From assembly GCF_003692965.1 (NCBI RefSeq), contig NZ_REHC01000008.1:248001-312000 (forward strand): DNA of 64,000 nt, in the 5' to 3' direction. The DNA is from Lactobacillus sp. ESL0246. Its GTDB lineage: Bacteria > Bacillota > Bacilli > Lactobacillales > Lactobacillaceae. The position numbers were made by a program, and so were the translations under genes. Within the stretch, counting starts at the first letter, position 1, and each line of letters begins with the position of its first letter. Positions 53,768 to 63,722 of the stretch are shown one piece after another. Under the pieces are notes generated by a model, which was given only the letters and a program-made list of their open reading frames with translations, was not told the DNA's origin and ran no database searches.

Positions 53768-54922
53768 CTACACCTCCACTGGACGGCGACCAAAGTTTTG
53801 GTCAACCTTTGTTATTTGTTCATATAATCGATCAACCCGCATTTGTAAATGCAATGACCCATATTTTGTGTTCTTTTGATCTATTTTAGAAACAATTTCA
53901 GCAGATGTTTCTTTTCTAATTTGCTTTAAATATTTCTTACCTAGCTTACTATAACCAAGTAAGAATAGCGATTCATGATTAAAACTATCAATCATATCAT
54001 CTTGTGTAACATTTAATAATGTATATAAACTGAGCCTACGCAAACGTGAATATGTGTAACGTTTAGACTTAACTCTCCGCAAGAAATCAGTGAAATTTTG
54101 CGCCAAATGAATTTCATGTTTCATCTTATATTCGAGCCCTTCGTTCATTTGATAAATTTTTTGCAATTCTACAATTGAAGAAGATTCAAGACGATACTTC
54201 AAAAAAGGAAACAACAGATTCCAATTTGGATATGCCTGCTGTTTGCGAAGCAAATTTATTTCTTTAAGTGGCATCCATTGTTTTAAGTTAAAGTCAACTT
54301 GGTTATGTAATATAAGGTTTCGAATCGCACTTGCACTCTGAACTATACCATTGTGTTGCAAAATATCATCGTGACCGGCTCCAATTCGGTTAACTGGATG
54401 TAAAACTAATGGCGAACCCAAATTATAATTAGCAACGGCATAAGCCAAGGCTAAAATTGCATTAGGTTCATTAACTTCTTGACCAACTTCACGAGCCACC
54501 ATTTGATTATACTGAGTAGAATATGTTTGACTATAATCATTAAAGTTCATATGGTTGGGAGGTATTTCAGCAATTTTACTTCCTAAATAAGCAAAATTTT
54601 GAGTTGCATCTTCAACGCCAAAAATTAAGTGATTTACGCCGATCTTAACCAATAAATCAATACTACCAAGAGCAAATAAATCTGCTGGTTCAACTGAGGT
54701 TGAAAAGGGGAGTTCAAACACCAAATCTGCTCCACTTTCAAGGGCAGTTTGTGCTCGTGACCACTTATCCATAATTGCCATCTCACCACGTTGCACATAA
54801 TTTCCTGACATGACGACAATAATTGGATCTTTACTACCAGCAAGATTGCGTGCCTCATTCATCAAAAACTCATGACCACTATGAAAGGGATTATATTCTG
54901 CTATGATCCCAACTACACTCAT
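53768..54922 (-). CDS. tmcAL: tRNA(Met) cytidine acetate ligase
   Basis: 384 residues with a nucleotidyltransferase-like HIGH motif: [20 protein letters not shown] at residues 4-23, followed by [20 protein letters not shown], the signature of the former DUF795/YlbM family. It activates acetate with ATP and acetylates C34 of elongator tRNA-Met. Part of the nadD-yqeK-rsfS run. Confidence 0.93.
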   Translation of the reverse strand: MSVVGIIAEYNPFHSGHEFLMNEARNLAGSKDPIIVVMSGNYVQRGEMAIMDKWSRAQTALESGADLVFELPFSTSVEPADLFALGSIDLLVKIGVNHLIFGVEDATQNFAYLGSKIAEIPPNHMNFNDYSQTYSTQYNQMVAREVGQEVNEPNAILALAYAVANYNLGSPLVLHPVNRIGAGHDDILQHNGIVQSASAIRNLILHNQVDFNLKQWMPLKEINLLRKQQAYPNWNLLFPFLKYRLESSSIVELQKIYQMNEGLEYKMKHEIHLAQNFTDFLRRVKSKRYTYSRLRRLSLYTLLNVTQDDMIDSFNHESLFLLGYSKLGKKYLKQIRKETSAEIVSKIDQKNTKYGSLHLQMRVDRLYEQITKVDQNFGRRPVEV

Positions 54923-54928
54923 TGTTAG

Positions 54929-55276
54929 TTAATCTTCCTTTAAATCTATTTTTTTACCATCTACCCATAATTTTTCAACATTATAAAAATCACGAGCTTC
55001 TTCAGTAAATACATTAACCACAACATCACCTAAGTCAAGTAGTAGCCAATTTGATTCACTGGTCCCTTCAACTCTATAATTATAAAAGTTGGCTTTATGA
55101 GCTTCATCAATAATCGCATTCGCAATTGCGTGCAACTGCCTATTTGAGCCAGCACTAGTCACAACATAATAGTCAGACAAAATGCTATACCCTTGCATGT
55201 CATAGGCAGCCGTATCTTCGCCATGACGATCACTAATCGCTTTCAAGACGAAAGCTAAGATATCTTTACTAGTCAA
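54929..55276 (-). CDS. rsfS: ribosome silencing factor
   Basis: 115 residues of the Iojap/RsfS family: YDMQGYSILSDYYVVTSAGS, HAIANAIIDEA and EGTSESNWLLLDLGDVVVNV. It binds uL14 of the 50S subunit and blocks joining with 30S in starvation. It overlaps yqeK by 4 bases. Confidence 0.95.
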   Translation of the reverse strand: MTSKDILAFVLKAISDRHGEDTAAYDMQGYSILSDYYVVTSAGSNRQLHAIANAIIDEAHKANFYNYRVEGTSESNWLLLDLGDVVVNVFTEEARDFYNVEKLWVDGKKIDLKED

Positions 55277-55884
55277 TTTTTCTCCTCATTATCTTTAATA
55301 CTCCACACATTATATGCAGCCAAAGTGCGTGGATATACCTTATTTCTATTTCCTATTAAAAAATTAAGAGTGTGAGCTAATTGAAAACCAACACCTTCAT
55401 CCAAATTAGCAAAAGTGATTTTTCGTGCCGTGTCGACACCCACAAAATCTCTTCCCGGCTCAATATAATCAGCCATATAAACGATTTTGTCAAGCATTGT
55501 CATTTCAGTATCACCCGTAGTATGGCGTCTAACGGCTGTTAAAATTTCAGGATCAGTAATTTTTAAATCTCGTTTAATAAAATATGTTCCTACAATTCCA
55601 TGCCAAATTGCCGGCCCCCAATTCAAAAGCTCTTGATCAAAGCCCTGTGTCTGAATTGTTTTGCGAAAATCCGCAACCGAAACTTGTTTGGCATAATCAT
55701 GGATAAATCCTGCTAAAGCAGCCTTGTCTTCATCATAATTGTTAAGATGTGCCAATTTACGTGCCGTCAGACTTACTCCGATACAATGTTTAAAGCGCTT
55801 ATGATCCATGTTATTTTCTTCTAACTTGATCAATTCACTACTGGATAATGAAGAATAAGTATTTTTCAAAACAAAATCAGTCAT
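55273..55884 (-). CDS. yqeK: HD-domain hydrolase YqeK (Ap4A-hydrolysing type)
   Basis: 203 residues from ATG 55884 behind AAGAGG; this start overlaps the nadD stop by 8 bases. HD motifs are HCIGVSLTARKLAHLN, FIHDYAKQV, GPAIWHGIVGTYF and DKIVYMADYIEPGRDF. Family members symmetrically hydrolyse diadenosine tetraphosphate. The gene always travels with nadD. Confidence 0.93.
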   Translation of the reverse strand: MTDFVLKNTYSSLSSSELIKLEENNMDHKRFKHCIGVSLTARKLAHLNNYDEDKAALAGFIHDYAKQVSVADFRKTIQTQGFDQELLNWGPAIWHGIVGTYFIKRDLKITDPEILTAVRRHTTGDTEMTMLDKIVYMADYIEPGRDFVGVDTARKITFANLDEGVGFQLAHTLNFLIGNRNKVYPRTLAAYNVWSIKDNEEKN

Positions 55885-56515
55885 TATAAAGCCTCTTTTG
55901 GTAAAGATAATTTTCAACAGCTTCTGGCACCAAATATTTAATGGAGCCTCCCATTGCAATTGTTTGTCTAATTAATGTTGAGCTTATTTCTACTTTTGGC
56001 ACATCAACCCAAATTATTGGTAAAGCTGCCTTTTGTGGGTATCCTGGTCGCTGAACACCAACTAAAGTAGCTAATTGTGCTATCTTAGTAGGCTCCTTCC
56101 AACTTTTTAAATTATTAACCTGATCACTACCTATAATTAAATAATAGTGGTTTTGGGGCTGTATATTATGTAAATGACGCAATGTATCAACCGTATATGA
56201 AACGCCACCGCGAAATAATTCAAAAAGCTTTACATAAAATTGTGGATTATCGTGCGTAGCTAATTCAAGCATATTGGCTCGATCTTCAGGTGAAACTTTC
56301 GGTGCATCCTTTAAGGGTGGAATATTAGTTGGAATAAACCAAATTTCATCTAAATGAAGTTTAGTTACGACTTGTTGCGCAACAAGCAGATGTCCCAAAT
56401 GAACCGGATTAAAGGTGCCACCCAAAATGCCAATTTGTTTACCCTTAATTGAATCAATTTTTTCTGTTTCAACAGCAACTACTGGACTTTTTTCATCCTT
56501 AGAAATAGCAATCAT
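55877..56515 (-). CDS. nadD: nicotinate-nucleotide adenylyltransferase
   Basis: 212 residues. The nucleotide-binding GILGGTFNPVHLGHLLVAQQ lies at about residues 28-47, preceded by an extra N-terminal stretch of some 25 residues, and the ISSTLIR motif near residue 185 completes the site. It transfers AMP to nicotinate mononucleotide in NAD synthesis. Confidence 0.96.
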   Translation of the reverse strand: MIAISKDEKSPVVAVETEKIDSIKGKQIGILGGTFNPVHLGHLLVAQQVVTKLHLDEIWFIPTNIPPLKDAPKVSPEDRANMLELATHDNPQFYVKLFELFRGGVSYTVDTLRHLHNIQPQNHYYLIIGSDQVNNLKSWKEPTKIAQLATLVGVQRPGYPQKAALPIIWVDVPKVEISSTLIRQTIAMGGSIKYLVPEAVENYLYQKRLYND

Positions 56516-56523
56516 TTTCCCCT

Positions 56524-57633
56524 CTAAATCAGTGCGCGTCTTATACCTAAGCCAATTTGACTAGGTGTATAAACTTTAACTAAGCAATCATTTGGCACTG
56601 TTACAAATCCGATGCCACCAAACAAGAGATCACTCTTACTACTTGTATGAAATTTTTTCCCTTTCAATTCTGGTAGTTTATCCTCATTACTTGGCGGACT
56701 AAGCAATTCCCCCACATGTTTTGAGTAAAATTCATCAGCTTTTTCTGTCTTAGTTCGGTGAATATATAATTCTCGTGCAGCATAAACTGTAAAACTAGCA
56801 GGTTCACCTTTCAAAAAATCAATTCGACCTAATCCGGCCAAAAACAGAGTGTTACCTGGCTTCAATTGATAAGTTGCTGGTTTAAGCGGTTTTTGCGGTG
56901 AAATAATTGCTAACTCTTTTGCACTTAAATGCGTTGCCAATTGATTTTCTGTCATAATCCCCGGAGTATCAACCAATAAGTGTCCATTTTCTAGTGGAAT
57001 TTCAATTTTATCAAGTGTAGTTCCTGGAAAGCGAGAGGTGGTAATCAAATCTTGAATATCACCCATTTGATCAATGATTGCATTTAGCAAGGTTGACTTG
57101 CCGACATTAGTCATTCCAACAAAATACACATCTTGGCTGCGTGATTCTATGTCAAGATAAGATATTAATTTTTCAAGATTTTTTTGCTTTTTAGCACTAA
57201 CCAAAAATATTTTCTTAGGGAATAAACCAACACGATTCGCTTCTTGACGCATCCAATCCTTAATCTTACTTTGACGCAAATTTTGCGGGAATAAGTCAAA
57301 TTTATTCCCAACTAAAATGAAATCATTATTACCAATAAAACGTGTTATTGATGATAAAAGTGAATTAGTAAAGTCAAACAAATCTACTACATTAACAATT
57401 AACGCTTTTTTTTCTGCCATTGAATTTAACAAAGCTAAAAAGTCATCATTATTGGTATCTACCGGCATAATTTCATTATAGTGACGCAAGCGAAAGCATC
57501 GCTGACAATAAACATCATTATCTTCACCATCTTGAACATTCTTCAATCTGGATGCGGGAATGTACCCGGCTTCTTCAGGACAAGTCGATTGCAATATTGC
57601 CCCACAACCAATACAAATAATTTTATCATCCAT
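56524..57633 (-). CDS. yqeH: ribosome biogenesis GTPase YqeH
   Basis: 369 residues. The N-terminal zinc finger has CIGCGAILQS and CQRCFRLRHYN. The GTPase domain is circularly permuted: G4 VGNKFDLFP comes before G1 GMTNVGKSTLLNAI and G3 DTPGI. It acts in 30S assembly. It overlaps yqeG by 8 bases. Confidence 0.96.
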   Translation of the reverse strand: MDDKIICIGCGAILQSTCPEEAGYIPASRLKNVQDGEDNDVYCQRCFRLRHYNEIMPVDTNNDDFLALLNSMAEKKALIVNVVDLFDFTNSLLSSITRFIGNNDFILVGNKFDLFPQNLRQSKIKDWMRQEANRVGLFPKKIFLVSAKKQKNLEKLISYLDIESRSQDVYFVGMTNVGKSTLLNAIIDQMGDIQDLITTSRFPGTTLDKIEIPLENGHLLVDTPGIMTENQLATHLSAKELAIISPQKPLKPATYQLKPGNTLFLAGLGRIDFLKGEPASFTVYAARELYIHRTKTEKADEFYSKHVGELLSPPSNEDKLPELKGKKFHTSSKSDLLFGGIGFVTVPNDCLVKVYTPSQIGLGIRRALI

Positions 57634-58150
57634 GTTTTAATATCTCCTTAAAAGTTACAGGGTGTGATAAACCCAAAAAGAAAAAAATAATTTTTTCCAA
57701 AAAGCGGTTAATGCGCGTATTCCACTTATCTGTCTGAACAAGTGGTTTAACTAACACTGATTTTACGCCAGCAAGATTACCCGCTTGAATATCCGTAATC
57801 AACTGATCACCAACCATCATTACTTGATTAGAACTTAAGCACATTTTTTGTATTTTATTTTTAATTGCAAACGGTAGCGGCTTTTTTGACTTGGCCACAA
57901 AGTCAATCTGATAAGGATTAAGCACCTTACCAACCCGCTCAGCGTTATTATTCGAAATAACCACCAATTTAATTCCAGCATCAGCTAAACGTTCGTTTAG
58001 CCTTCCCATTTCATTTGCCGTTTCAAACTTATTCCACGCTAAAAGAGTATTGTCTAAATCAGAAAATACCGCTTTAATTCCTAATTGGTGAAGCATATCG
58101 GTATCTAGATGATAAATTGTATCAATTGTATATCGTGGCCTAAATAACAT
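57626..58150 (-). CDS. yqeG: YqeG family HAD-type phosphatase
   Basis: 174 residues, HAD subfamily IIIA. Motif I is AVFSDLDNTLLAWN with both catalytic Asp residues, motif II VISNNN, motif III KSKKPLPFAI, and motif IV MVGDQLITDIQAGN. First gene of the yqeG-yqeH-nadD-yqeK-rsfS run. Substrate not established from sequence. Confidence 0.93.
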   Translation of the reverse strand: MLFRPRYTIDTIYHLDTDMLHQLGIKAVFSDLDNTLLAWNKFETANEMGRLNERLADAGIKLVVISNNNAERVGKVLNPYQIDFVAKSKKPLPFAIKNKIQKMCLSSNQVMMVGDQLITDIQAGNLAGVKSVLVKPLVQTDKWNTRINRFLEKIIFFFLGLSHPVTFKEILKHG

Positions 58151-58225
58151 TTAACTTTCCCCTCATTGTCATTCCATAGTTTAATATACCAAAGATTAAC
58201 CTTCAAGTAATAATTTTTTACATAA

Positions 58226-58250
58226 AAAAACGGCGCAAATGCGCCATTTT
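58226..58250 (-). terminator. terminator after rplT
   Basis: ATGGCGCA / TGCGCCGT stem with T run on the minus strand, a few bases past the rplT stop. Confidence 0.8.
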
Positions 58251-58255
58251 CTAGC

Positions 58256-58612
58256 TTAGTTTAAAGCCTTCTTAGCAGTTTCGGCTAATGTTGCAAAAGT
58301 TTCTGAATCGTTATAAGCAATATCAGCTAACATTTTACGGTTAACGTCAATACCAGCAACTTTCAAACCATGCATCAGCTTAGAGTAAGAAATGTCATTT
58401 TGTCTAGCTGCAGCATTGATTCTAGCAATCCATAACTTTCTGAAATCGCTCTTACGTCTTCTACGATCACGGAATGCATATCTATAGGATACAAATAATT
58501 GTGTACTTGCAGCCTTAAATTGCATATGCTTTGCGCCACGGTACCCCTTAGCAAGCTTCATAACCTTCTTACGACGTTTACGTGTAACTGTTCCACCCTT
58601 AACTCTTGGCAT
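58256..58612 (-). CDS. rplT: 50S ribosomal protein L20
   Basis: 118 residues, basic N-terminal [20 protein letters not shown] extension and [18 protein letters not shown] core, standard length. A 23S rRNA binding protein needed for early 50S assembly. L20 also represses its own operon in Firmicutes through the leader ahead of infC. Confidence 0.98.
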   Translation of the reverse strand: MPRVKGGTVTRKRRKKVMKLAKGYRGAKHMQFKAASTQLFVSYRYAFRDRRRRKSDFRKLWIARINAAARQNDISYSKLMHGLKVAGIDVNRKMLADIAYNDSETFATLAETAKKALN

Positions 58613-58648
58613 CTAAAATTCCTCCTAAATATCGTTTTTACTTAATAA

Positions 58649-58849
58649 TTAACGCATTTGAGAGAGCATCTGTTTGATGCGCTTCAAGTCGCTGCGTGAA
58701 ACTAATGCAGCTTTTCTCAAATGACGACGTTGTTTCTTAGTCTTACCGTGGAAACGGTGACCAGTAAAAGCGTGATGACGTTTTAATTCACCAGAGGCAG
58801 TTCTTTTAAAACGCTTAGCAGAAGCGCGGTGGGTTTTCATTTTAGGCAT
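58649..58849 (-). CDS. rpmI: 50S ribosomal protein L35
   Basis: 66 residues, [20 protein letters not shown] at the N-terminus and the [20 protein letters not shown] tail. Middle gene of infC-rpmI-rplT. Confidence 0.98.
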   Translation of the reverse strand: MPKMKTHRASAKRFKRTASGELKRHHAFTGHRFHGKTKKQRRHLRKAALVSRSDLKRIKQMLSQMR

Positions 58850-58874
58850 TTTCTAATTCCTCCAAATTAACTAT

Positions 58875-59399
58875 TTATTTTTTATCACTCTTAGGAGCAA
58901 GTATTAAGAACATCGAGCGACCTTCCATCTTTGGCTTGCTAATCACAGTAGCAATATCAGATGTAGCTTCCGCCATCTTTTCAAGTACATCGCGTCCTAA
59001 TTCTTTATGAGTAATAGCTCGACCCCTGAACCTAATCGAAACACGAACCTGAGCTCCTTCTTTAGTTAGGAACTTTTGAGCGTGTTTTAATTTAGTATTG
59101 AAATCATTGCCTTCAATTGTCGGACTTAGGCGAATTTCTTTCACACTAACAGTCTTAGACTTCTTACGTGATTCTTTAACCTTTTTTTGTTGTTCAAAAC
59201 GGTATTTACCATAGTCCATAATCCGGGCAACCGGTGGTTTGGCATTAGGCGAAATTAGAACTAAATCTAAACTTGCAACACTGGCTTGGCGTAATGCCTC
59301 ATCCTTAGTTACAACACCAACTTGTTCACCATCTTCATTAATTAAACGAACTTCACGTGCACGTATCTGATCGTTTAATATCAAATTCCTTGGTATAAT
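58875..59399 (-). CDS. infC: translation initiation factor IF-3
   Basis: 174 residues if started at ATT 59399, which has GGAGG six bases upstream. In-frame TTG 59384 has no such site, and a TGA lies two codons before the ATT. Rare ATT/ATA-type starts are the hallmark of infC, because IF-3 itself rejects them and so represses its synthesis. N-domain [18 protein letters not shown], linker [21 protein letters not shown]-domain [17 protein letters not shown] are standard. Confidence 0.95.
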   Translation of the reverse strand: MIPRNLILNDQIRAREVRLINEDGEQVGVVTKDEALRQASVASLDLVLISPNAKPPVARIMDYGKYRFEQQKKVKESRKKSKTVSVKEIRLSPTIEGNDFNTKLKHAQKFLTKEGAQVRVSIRFRGRAITHKELGRDVLEKMAEATSDIATVISKPKMEGRSMFLILAPKSDKK

Positions 59400-59409
59400 T
59401 CTTCACCTC

Positions 59410-59560
59410 CATGTTAATTTGAGGACAAGAAAAAGACGGGTACTAAGTGCCCCGCCTTTAATCAACAGAAAATATCGATTAGCCCAGAGGTCAACTTAAC
59501 TTAGGCGAGAAGCGGGAAGCTCCTTCTTGTTCTCAACTAATGCGATTATACACGTTCTCA
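59410..59560 (-). promoter_or_regulatory. L20-type leader of infC-rpmI-rplT
   Basis: The minus strand carries a structured leader ending in the terminator AAAGGCGGGGCACTTAG / TACCCGTCTTTTT (59459-59430). An upstream GGAGCTTCCCGCTTCTCGCC element can compete with it. This is the layout of the Firmicutes L20 leader, where L20 binding promotes termination. Confidence 0.8.
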
Positions 59561-59604
59561 TTATTTACGTCAAATAATTTTTGTTTCAAGCGTAAATATA
59601 ATTC

Positions 59605-60420
59605 TTAATTGCGATACATCACTTTATAATTAAAACCAGGTACTTTGCTGAACCATTTCTTAATCAACCGATTATATTTCCCACTATGTTGTAATTTCGA
59701 AATTGCTGTATTTATGGCATTTTCTAATTCAGGCTGATGTTTATTTATTGCTATTCCGTATGGCTCTTTTGTAAAAGTCCCGCCACGTACCGTTAACCTC
59801 GGGTTTTCAACTGCCAAGCCATATAAAACTCCGTTGTCACTCGAAAGTGCATCCCCTTGACCCGCTTTTAACGCGATTACGGCTTGACCATAATCCTGCA
59901 TTTGAACAACTTTAGCTTTAGGTGCCACTTTTTTAATCACATCAACTGAATTATCCCCTACAATGCCAATCACTGTTTTACCAACCAAATCATGAATGTT
60001 TTTGATTCTCGAATTTTTTCTAACTAAGAGTGATTGGCCTGCAGCAAAATAAGATTTAGAAAAATTAATTATCTTTTTACGTTCTGGTGTAATAGTCATC
60101 GTTGCAATAACGGCATCAACATTCCCATTCTTCAATAATGGAATTCGTGATTGTGCAGTCACCAAAATAAACTTTGCTTTTCCCTTTGATCCTAAAATTT
60201 CTTTAGTAATGGCTTTTGCCATATCAACTTCAAAACCTTTTTCTTGATTATCTTGAGTATCAGTTAAACTAAACAATCTAACATCACTCTCAATTCCCCA
60301 AGTAAGTGCATGAGACTCTTGTACATTCTTTAAAGCATTTCGATCAGAAACACTTTGGCTGCAACCGATTAATAAACAAGCACTGAATAATATCGGAATT
60401 AGCCCTAATATTTTCTTCAT
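59605..60420 (-). CDS. amino acid ABC transporter substrate-binding lipoprotein
   Basis: 271 residues from ATG 60420 behind GGGAGAG. The signal peptide KKILGLIPILFSACLLIGC ends in a lipobox before Cys. The SBP-3 (polar amino acid) fold shows GIESDVRLFSLTD, GFEVDMAKAITKEILG, DAVIATMTITPERKKIINFS and GTFTKEPYGIAINK. No permease or ATPase gene is next to it, so it must share a transporter encoded elsewhere. Confidence 0.9.
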   Translation of the reverse strand: MKKILGLIPILFSACLLIGCSQSVSDRNALKNVQESHALTWGIESDVRLFSLTDTQDNQEKGFEVDMAKAITKEILGSKGKAKFILVTAQSRIPLLKNGNVDAVIATMTITPERKKIINFSKSYFAAGQSLLVRKNSRIKNIHDLVGKTVIGIVGDNSVDVIKKVAPKAKVVQMQDYGQAVIALKAGQGDALSSDNGVLYGLAVENPRLTVRGGTFTKEPYGIAINKHQPELENAINTAISKLQHSGKYNRLIKKWFSKVPGFNYKVMYRN

Positions 60421-60480
60421 AACGGCTCTCCCAATATTTAAATATCGATTGTTAAAAAAATCCAGAGTAACTATTATCAA

Positions 60481-62415
60481 TTATTTGTTACGTGAATATG
60501 ATTTAACATCCTGCTTAATTTCTTTGATGAATTCATCAAATGTCTTTGATACCTCTTCTTCTGTTCCATAACGCCGAACATTAACACTATTTGACTTCAT
60601 TTCCTTATCGCCTAAAACCAAGGTATATGGAACTTTTTGAGTTTGTGATTCACGAATTTTATAGCCCAACTTTTCATTACGTAGATCAGCTTCTGCTCTA
60701 AAGCCACGCTTATTGAGTTCGTCACGAACCTTCTTAGCATACTCAGCATGAGCATCTAGGTTAACTGGAATAATTTGCACTTGAGTTGGAGCCAGCCAAG
60801 TTGGAAAGGCACCTTTATAAATTTCGATTAGATAAGCAATAAAGCGTTCCATTGTACCAACAATTCCACGGTGCATCATTACTGGACGATGTTCTTCACC
60901 ATCTTGACCAATATATGAGAGGTCAAAGCGTTCTGGTAGCATAAAGTCAAGTTGAATTGTAGACATTGTTTCATCTGCTCCCAATGCAGTCTTAGTTTGA
61001 ATATCCAATTTTGGACCGTAGAAGGCAGCTTCGCCTTCAGCTTCAACATAATCAAGTCCCATGTCATCCATTGCCTTTTTTAGCATTGACTGACTTCTTT
61101 CCCACATTTCATCATTAGCAAAATACTTTTCTGTATTCTTTGGATCACGATACGATAATCTGAAGTAGTAATCAGTGATATCGAAGTCATTATAAACATC
61201 CATAATTAATTTCAAAATTTTAGAAAATTCTTCCTGCACTTGATCTAAAGTAACAAAAGTATGACCATCGTTCAGTGTCATTTCACGCACACGTTGCAAA
61301 CCAGACAAGGCTCCAGATTTCTCATATCTGTGCATCATTCCTAATTCAGCAATACGAATTGGCAATTCACGATATGAACGAATATGATGCTTATAAATTT
61401 GAATATGAGATGGGCAATTCATTGGCCGTAGTTCAAGCATTTCACCATCGCCCATGTCCATTGGTGGGAACATGTCATCACGATAATGTGCCCAGTGACC
61501 AGAAGTCTTATAGGCATCAACATTCATTAAAACGGGAGTGTAAACATGTTGATAGCCGTCAGCAACTTCTTTGTCGATTATATAACGTTCAACAACACGG
61601 CGAATTGTTGCACCTTTAGGCAACCAATAAGGAAGACCTGCACCAACTTTTGGGTCAACAAAGAACAAATCAAGATCACGTCCAATCGTTCGATGGTCAC
61701 GTGCCTTAATTTCTTCTCGCCGTTTCAAATCAGCGTCAAGGTCTGCTTTTTTGAAGAAAGCTGTACCCGAAATTCTTTGTAGCATTGGGTTAGATGATTG
61801 ACCTTGCCAATAAGCGCCAGCAACTGACAACAATTTAAATTGCTTAATTTTACCAGTATTTGGTAAAAGAGCCGCGAAACCAAAATCAACAAAATTGCCT
61901 AACTTGTATGCTGAAATGGTTTCACCTTCTTCGGCCTTTAATAACTCCAACTTATACGGATCAGCTTTAAAAATTTCTTCCAATTCGGCTCTTGGCATTG
62001 TAACTGGTTCGATTTTTGCGCCAGACTTAACCATTTGCTTAACAGCTTTTTCTAATTCTGGTAATTCGCTAATTTTAATTTGATTTTCCTTATCAGTATC
62101 AACAAAAAAGCCATCTTCGTTTGCTGCATGTGCACCTAAACATATTTCTGGATAAATTTTCTTAGCTGCTGCTTCAAAAACAAAGGCAACGCTGGCACGA
62201 AGTATGTTTAGTCCCTCATCATCCTTATCTGTAATAATTGCAACCTTAGCATCTTGGTTAATTTCATAATCAACCGATCGAATTTGACCATCAACCTTAC
62301 CAGCAAGTGCTGCTTTGCCAAGAGAAGTCGAAATACTATGAGCCAAGTTACTAATCGTAATAGCCTGACTAAAATTTCTTTTTGAACCATCTGGCAAAAT
62401 TATTGAAAAACTCAT
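60481..62415 (-). CDS. thrS: threonyl-tRNA synthetase with altered editing site
   Basis: 644 residues from ATG 62415 behind TTTGGAGG. TGS domain (1-62), editing (SAD) domain (about 63-225), class II core with motif 2 region [20 protein letters not shown], and anticodon domain (about 540-640). Aminoacylation zinc ligands are present (Cys in PMNCPSH, His in YKHHIRSY, His in MMHRGIVG). In the editing site the usual HSTAH is ASVAF (residues 74-78) and the usual DLCRGPH is DFGFAAL (177-183). Both His residues, the Cys and the third His are thus gone, and removal of Ser-tRNA-Thr is predicted to be lost. Confidence 0.95.
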   Translation of the reverse strand: MSFSIILPDGSKRNFSQAITISNLAHSISTSLGKAALAGKVDGQIRSVDYEINQDAKVAIITDKDDEGLNILRASVAFVFEAAAKKIYPEICLGAHAANEDGFFVDTDKENQIKISELPELEKAVKQMVKSGAKIEPVTMPRAELEEIFKADPYKLELLKAEEGETISAYKLGNFVDFGFAALLPNTGKIKQFKLLSVAGAYWQGQSSNPMLQRISGTAFFKKADLDADLKRREEIKARDHRTIGRDLDLFFVDPKVGAGLPYWLPKGATIRRVVERYIIDKEVADGYQHVYTPVLMNVDAYKTSGHWAHYRDDMFPPMDMGDGEMLELRPMNCPSHIQIYKHHIRSYRELPIRIAELGMMHRYEKSGALSGLQRVREMTLNDGHTFVTLDQVQEEFSKILKLIMDVYNDFDITDYYFRLSYRDPKNTEKYFANDEMWERSQSMLKKAMDDMGLDYVEAEGEAAFYGPKLDIQTKTALGADETMSTIQLDFMLPERFDLSYIGQDGEEHRPVMMHRGIVGTMERFIAYLIEIYKGAFPTWLAPTQVQIIPVNLDAHAEYAKKVRDELNKRGFRAEADLRNEKLGYKIRESQTQKVPYTLVLGDKEMKSNSVNVRRYGTEEEVSKTFDEFIKEIKQDVKSYSRNK

Positions 62416-62430
62416 GTATACCTCCAAAAC

Positions 62431-62640
62431 AAAAAAGTCCCAGTGCGAAATGCACTGGGACGTATTTAGCGTGGTTCCACCCAAAGTTTGGTCAAAAAAA
62501 TTCTTGACCATCTCTATGAATTGATAATGGAACTCACCCGTTTAAAAATCTTTTTCATGTGAATGAGTGGGGTATTACTCAATTGAAAGACTTACAGAAT
62601 AATGTCTTTCTCTCTGAATAGAGTAATATCATGTTCATTC
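62431..62640 (-). promoter_or_regulatory. T-box riboswitch before thrS
   Basis: The minus strand has GGGTGGAACCACG (62482-62470), the T-box. It is followed by a terminator with perfect arms GTCCCAGTGCATTTCGCACTGGGAC and a T run (62463-62431). A stem I candidate ATTACTC / GAGTAAT lies at about 62580-62630. The Thr specifier codon is not certain by eye. Confidence 0.85.
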
Positions 62641-62813
62641 ATTGATGTTAATTATACATAATTAATATCATATTGCAAACTTTTTTAAAATTTAATGAAG
62701 ATTGTTAGAGAATTTCTAACCACCTTTATCTAATTGTTAGATTGATAAAATACTAGACAAAAATGCTTCGAAATTAGTATAAGCATCAGTTTCATATCAC
62801 TTAATGCTTTACT

Positions 62814-63713
62814 TTAATTGCGCCGATTAGGACCAGACACAACAATTTCCTTAGCTAGGAAATGAACTCTTTCCATTAATCGAGCTGCCTTAACGGGATC
62901 AATCGCATTTCTTGTTTCCTTGAAATGTTCCTTTAATTCTTCCATCGCCATATTTGAAGAAAAGAAGGTTGGTAAAACATTATCCATTCGAGCTTGCAGA
63001 ATCACTGCAAGTACCTCATCACGTGACCATTGGCTAAGCGTTTCTGCACCGATATCATCAATAATTAATAGATCACATTGGGCAATTCGTTGAACCTCAT
63101 CCGCCAAACTATTATCATTAAAATGACTTGACAAATTAGCAATAAAGGTTGGTAAATGCAAAAATATTACTTGTCTGTTCATCGCAGCCACTGTATTTGC
63201 AAGTCCAGCCAAAAGATAAGTTTTACCAACTCCAAAATCACCAGATAAATATAAACCCTGGGGATGATGATTTTTTGAATAATTCACTAAAAAAGTTTGA
63301 ATATCTGCAATCGCAGGTGCCCGTCCCGGAGCCATTTCTACTTGACTTAAACGGACATCGTGTAATGCAAATGGTAAATTAATTAAACGCACGTTTTTTT
63401 TAATACTTTGCTCACGATCTTTTTCCAATTTGCTTTCTTTTGGTACATATTTTAGTGTGATTGCTTGACCACTTAAAATAAGTTCAGGACGATAGCCACT
63501 AGTTACCGGGTCATCATGCTCTTGCGAGAGATAATATTCATATAAACTTGATAGGCTATTATTAATAATTTCAGGTGTCAACCGATCTTGATATTGACTG
63601 ATAAATTTATGAATTTTTGGATTATTCAAGATTTGCTTACGCAGGTTTTCATTATCGTGCCCTTGTGCTTTTGTTGCATTTCCATGTGCTAAAAATTTGT
63701 TGATTGGTTGCAT
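62814..63713 (-). CDS. dnaI: primosomal protein DnaI (helicase loader)
   Basis: 299 residues from ATG 63713 behind AGGTGATAATT. The N-terminal domain binds the replicative helicase. The C-terminal AAA+ domain has Walker A LSGDFGVGKTYLLAGLAN, Walker B DLLIIDDIGAETLSQW, sensor 1 TFFSSNM and an Arg-rich end. It loads DnaC-type helicase with DnaB and DnaD. It follows dnaB directly. Confidence 0.95.
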   Translation of the reverse strand: MQPINKFLAHGNATKAQGHDNENLRKQILNNPKIHKFISQYQDRLTPEIINNSLSSLYEYYLSQEHDDPVTSGYRPELILSGQAITLKYVPKESKLEKDREQSIKKNVRLINLPFALHDVRLSQVEMAPGRAPAIADIQTFLVNYSKNHHPQGLYLSGDFGVGKTYLLAGLANTVAAMNRQVIFLHLPTFIANLSSHFNDNSLADEVQRIAQCDLLIIDDIGAETLSQWSRDEVLAVILQARMDNVLPTFFSSNMAMEELKEHFKETRNAIDPVKAARLMERVHFLAKEIVVSGPNRRN

Positions 63714-63722
63714 AATTATCAC

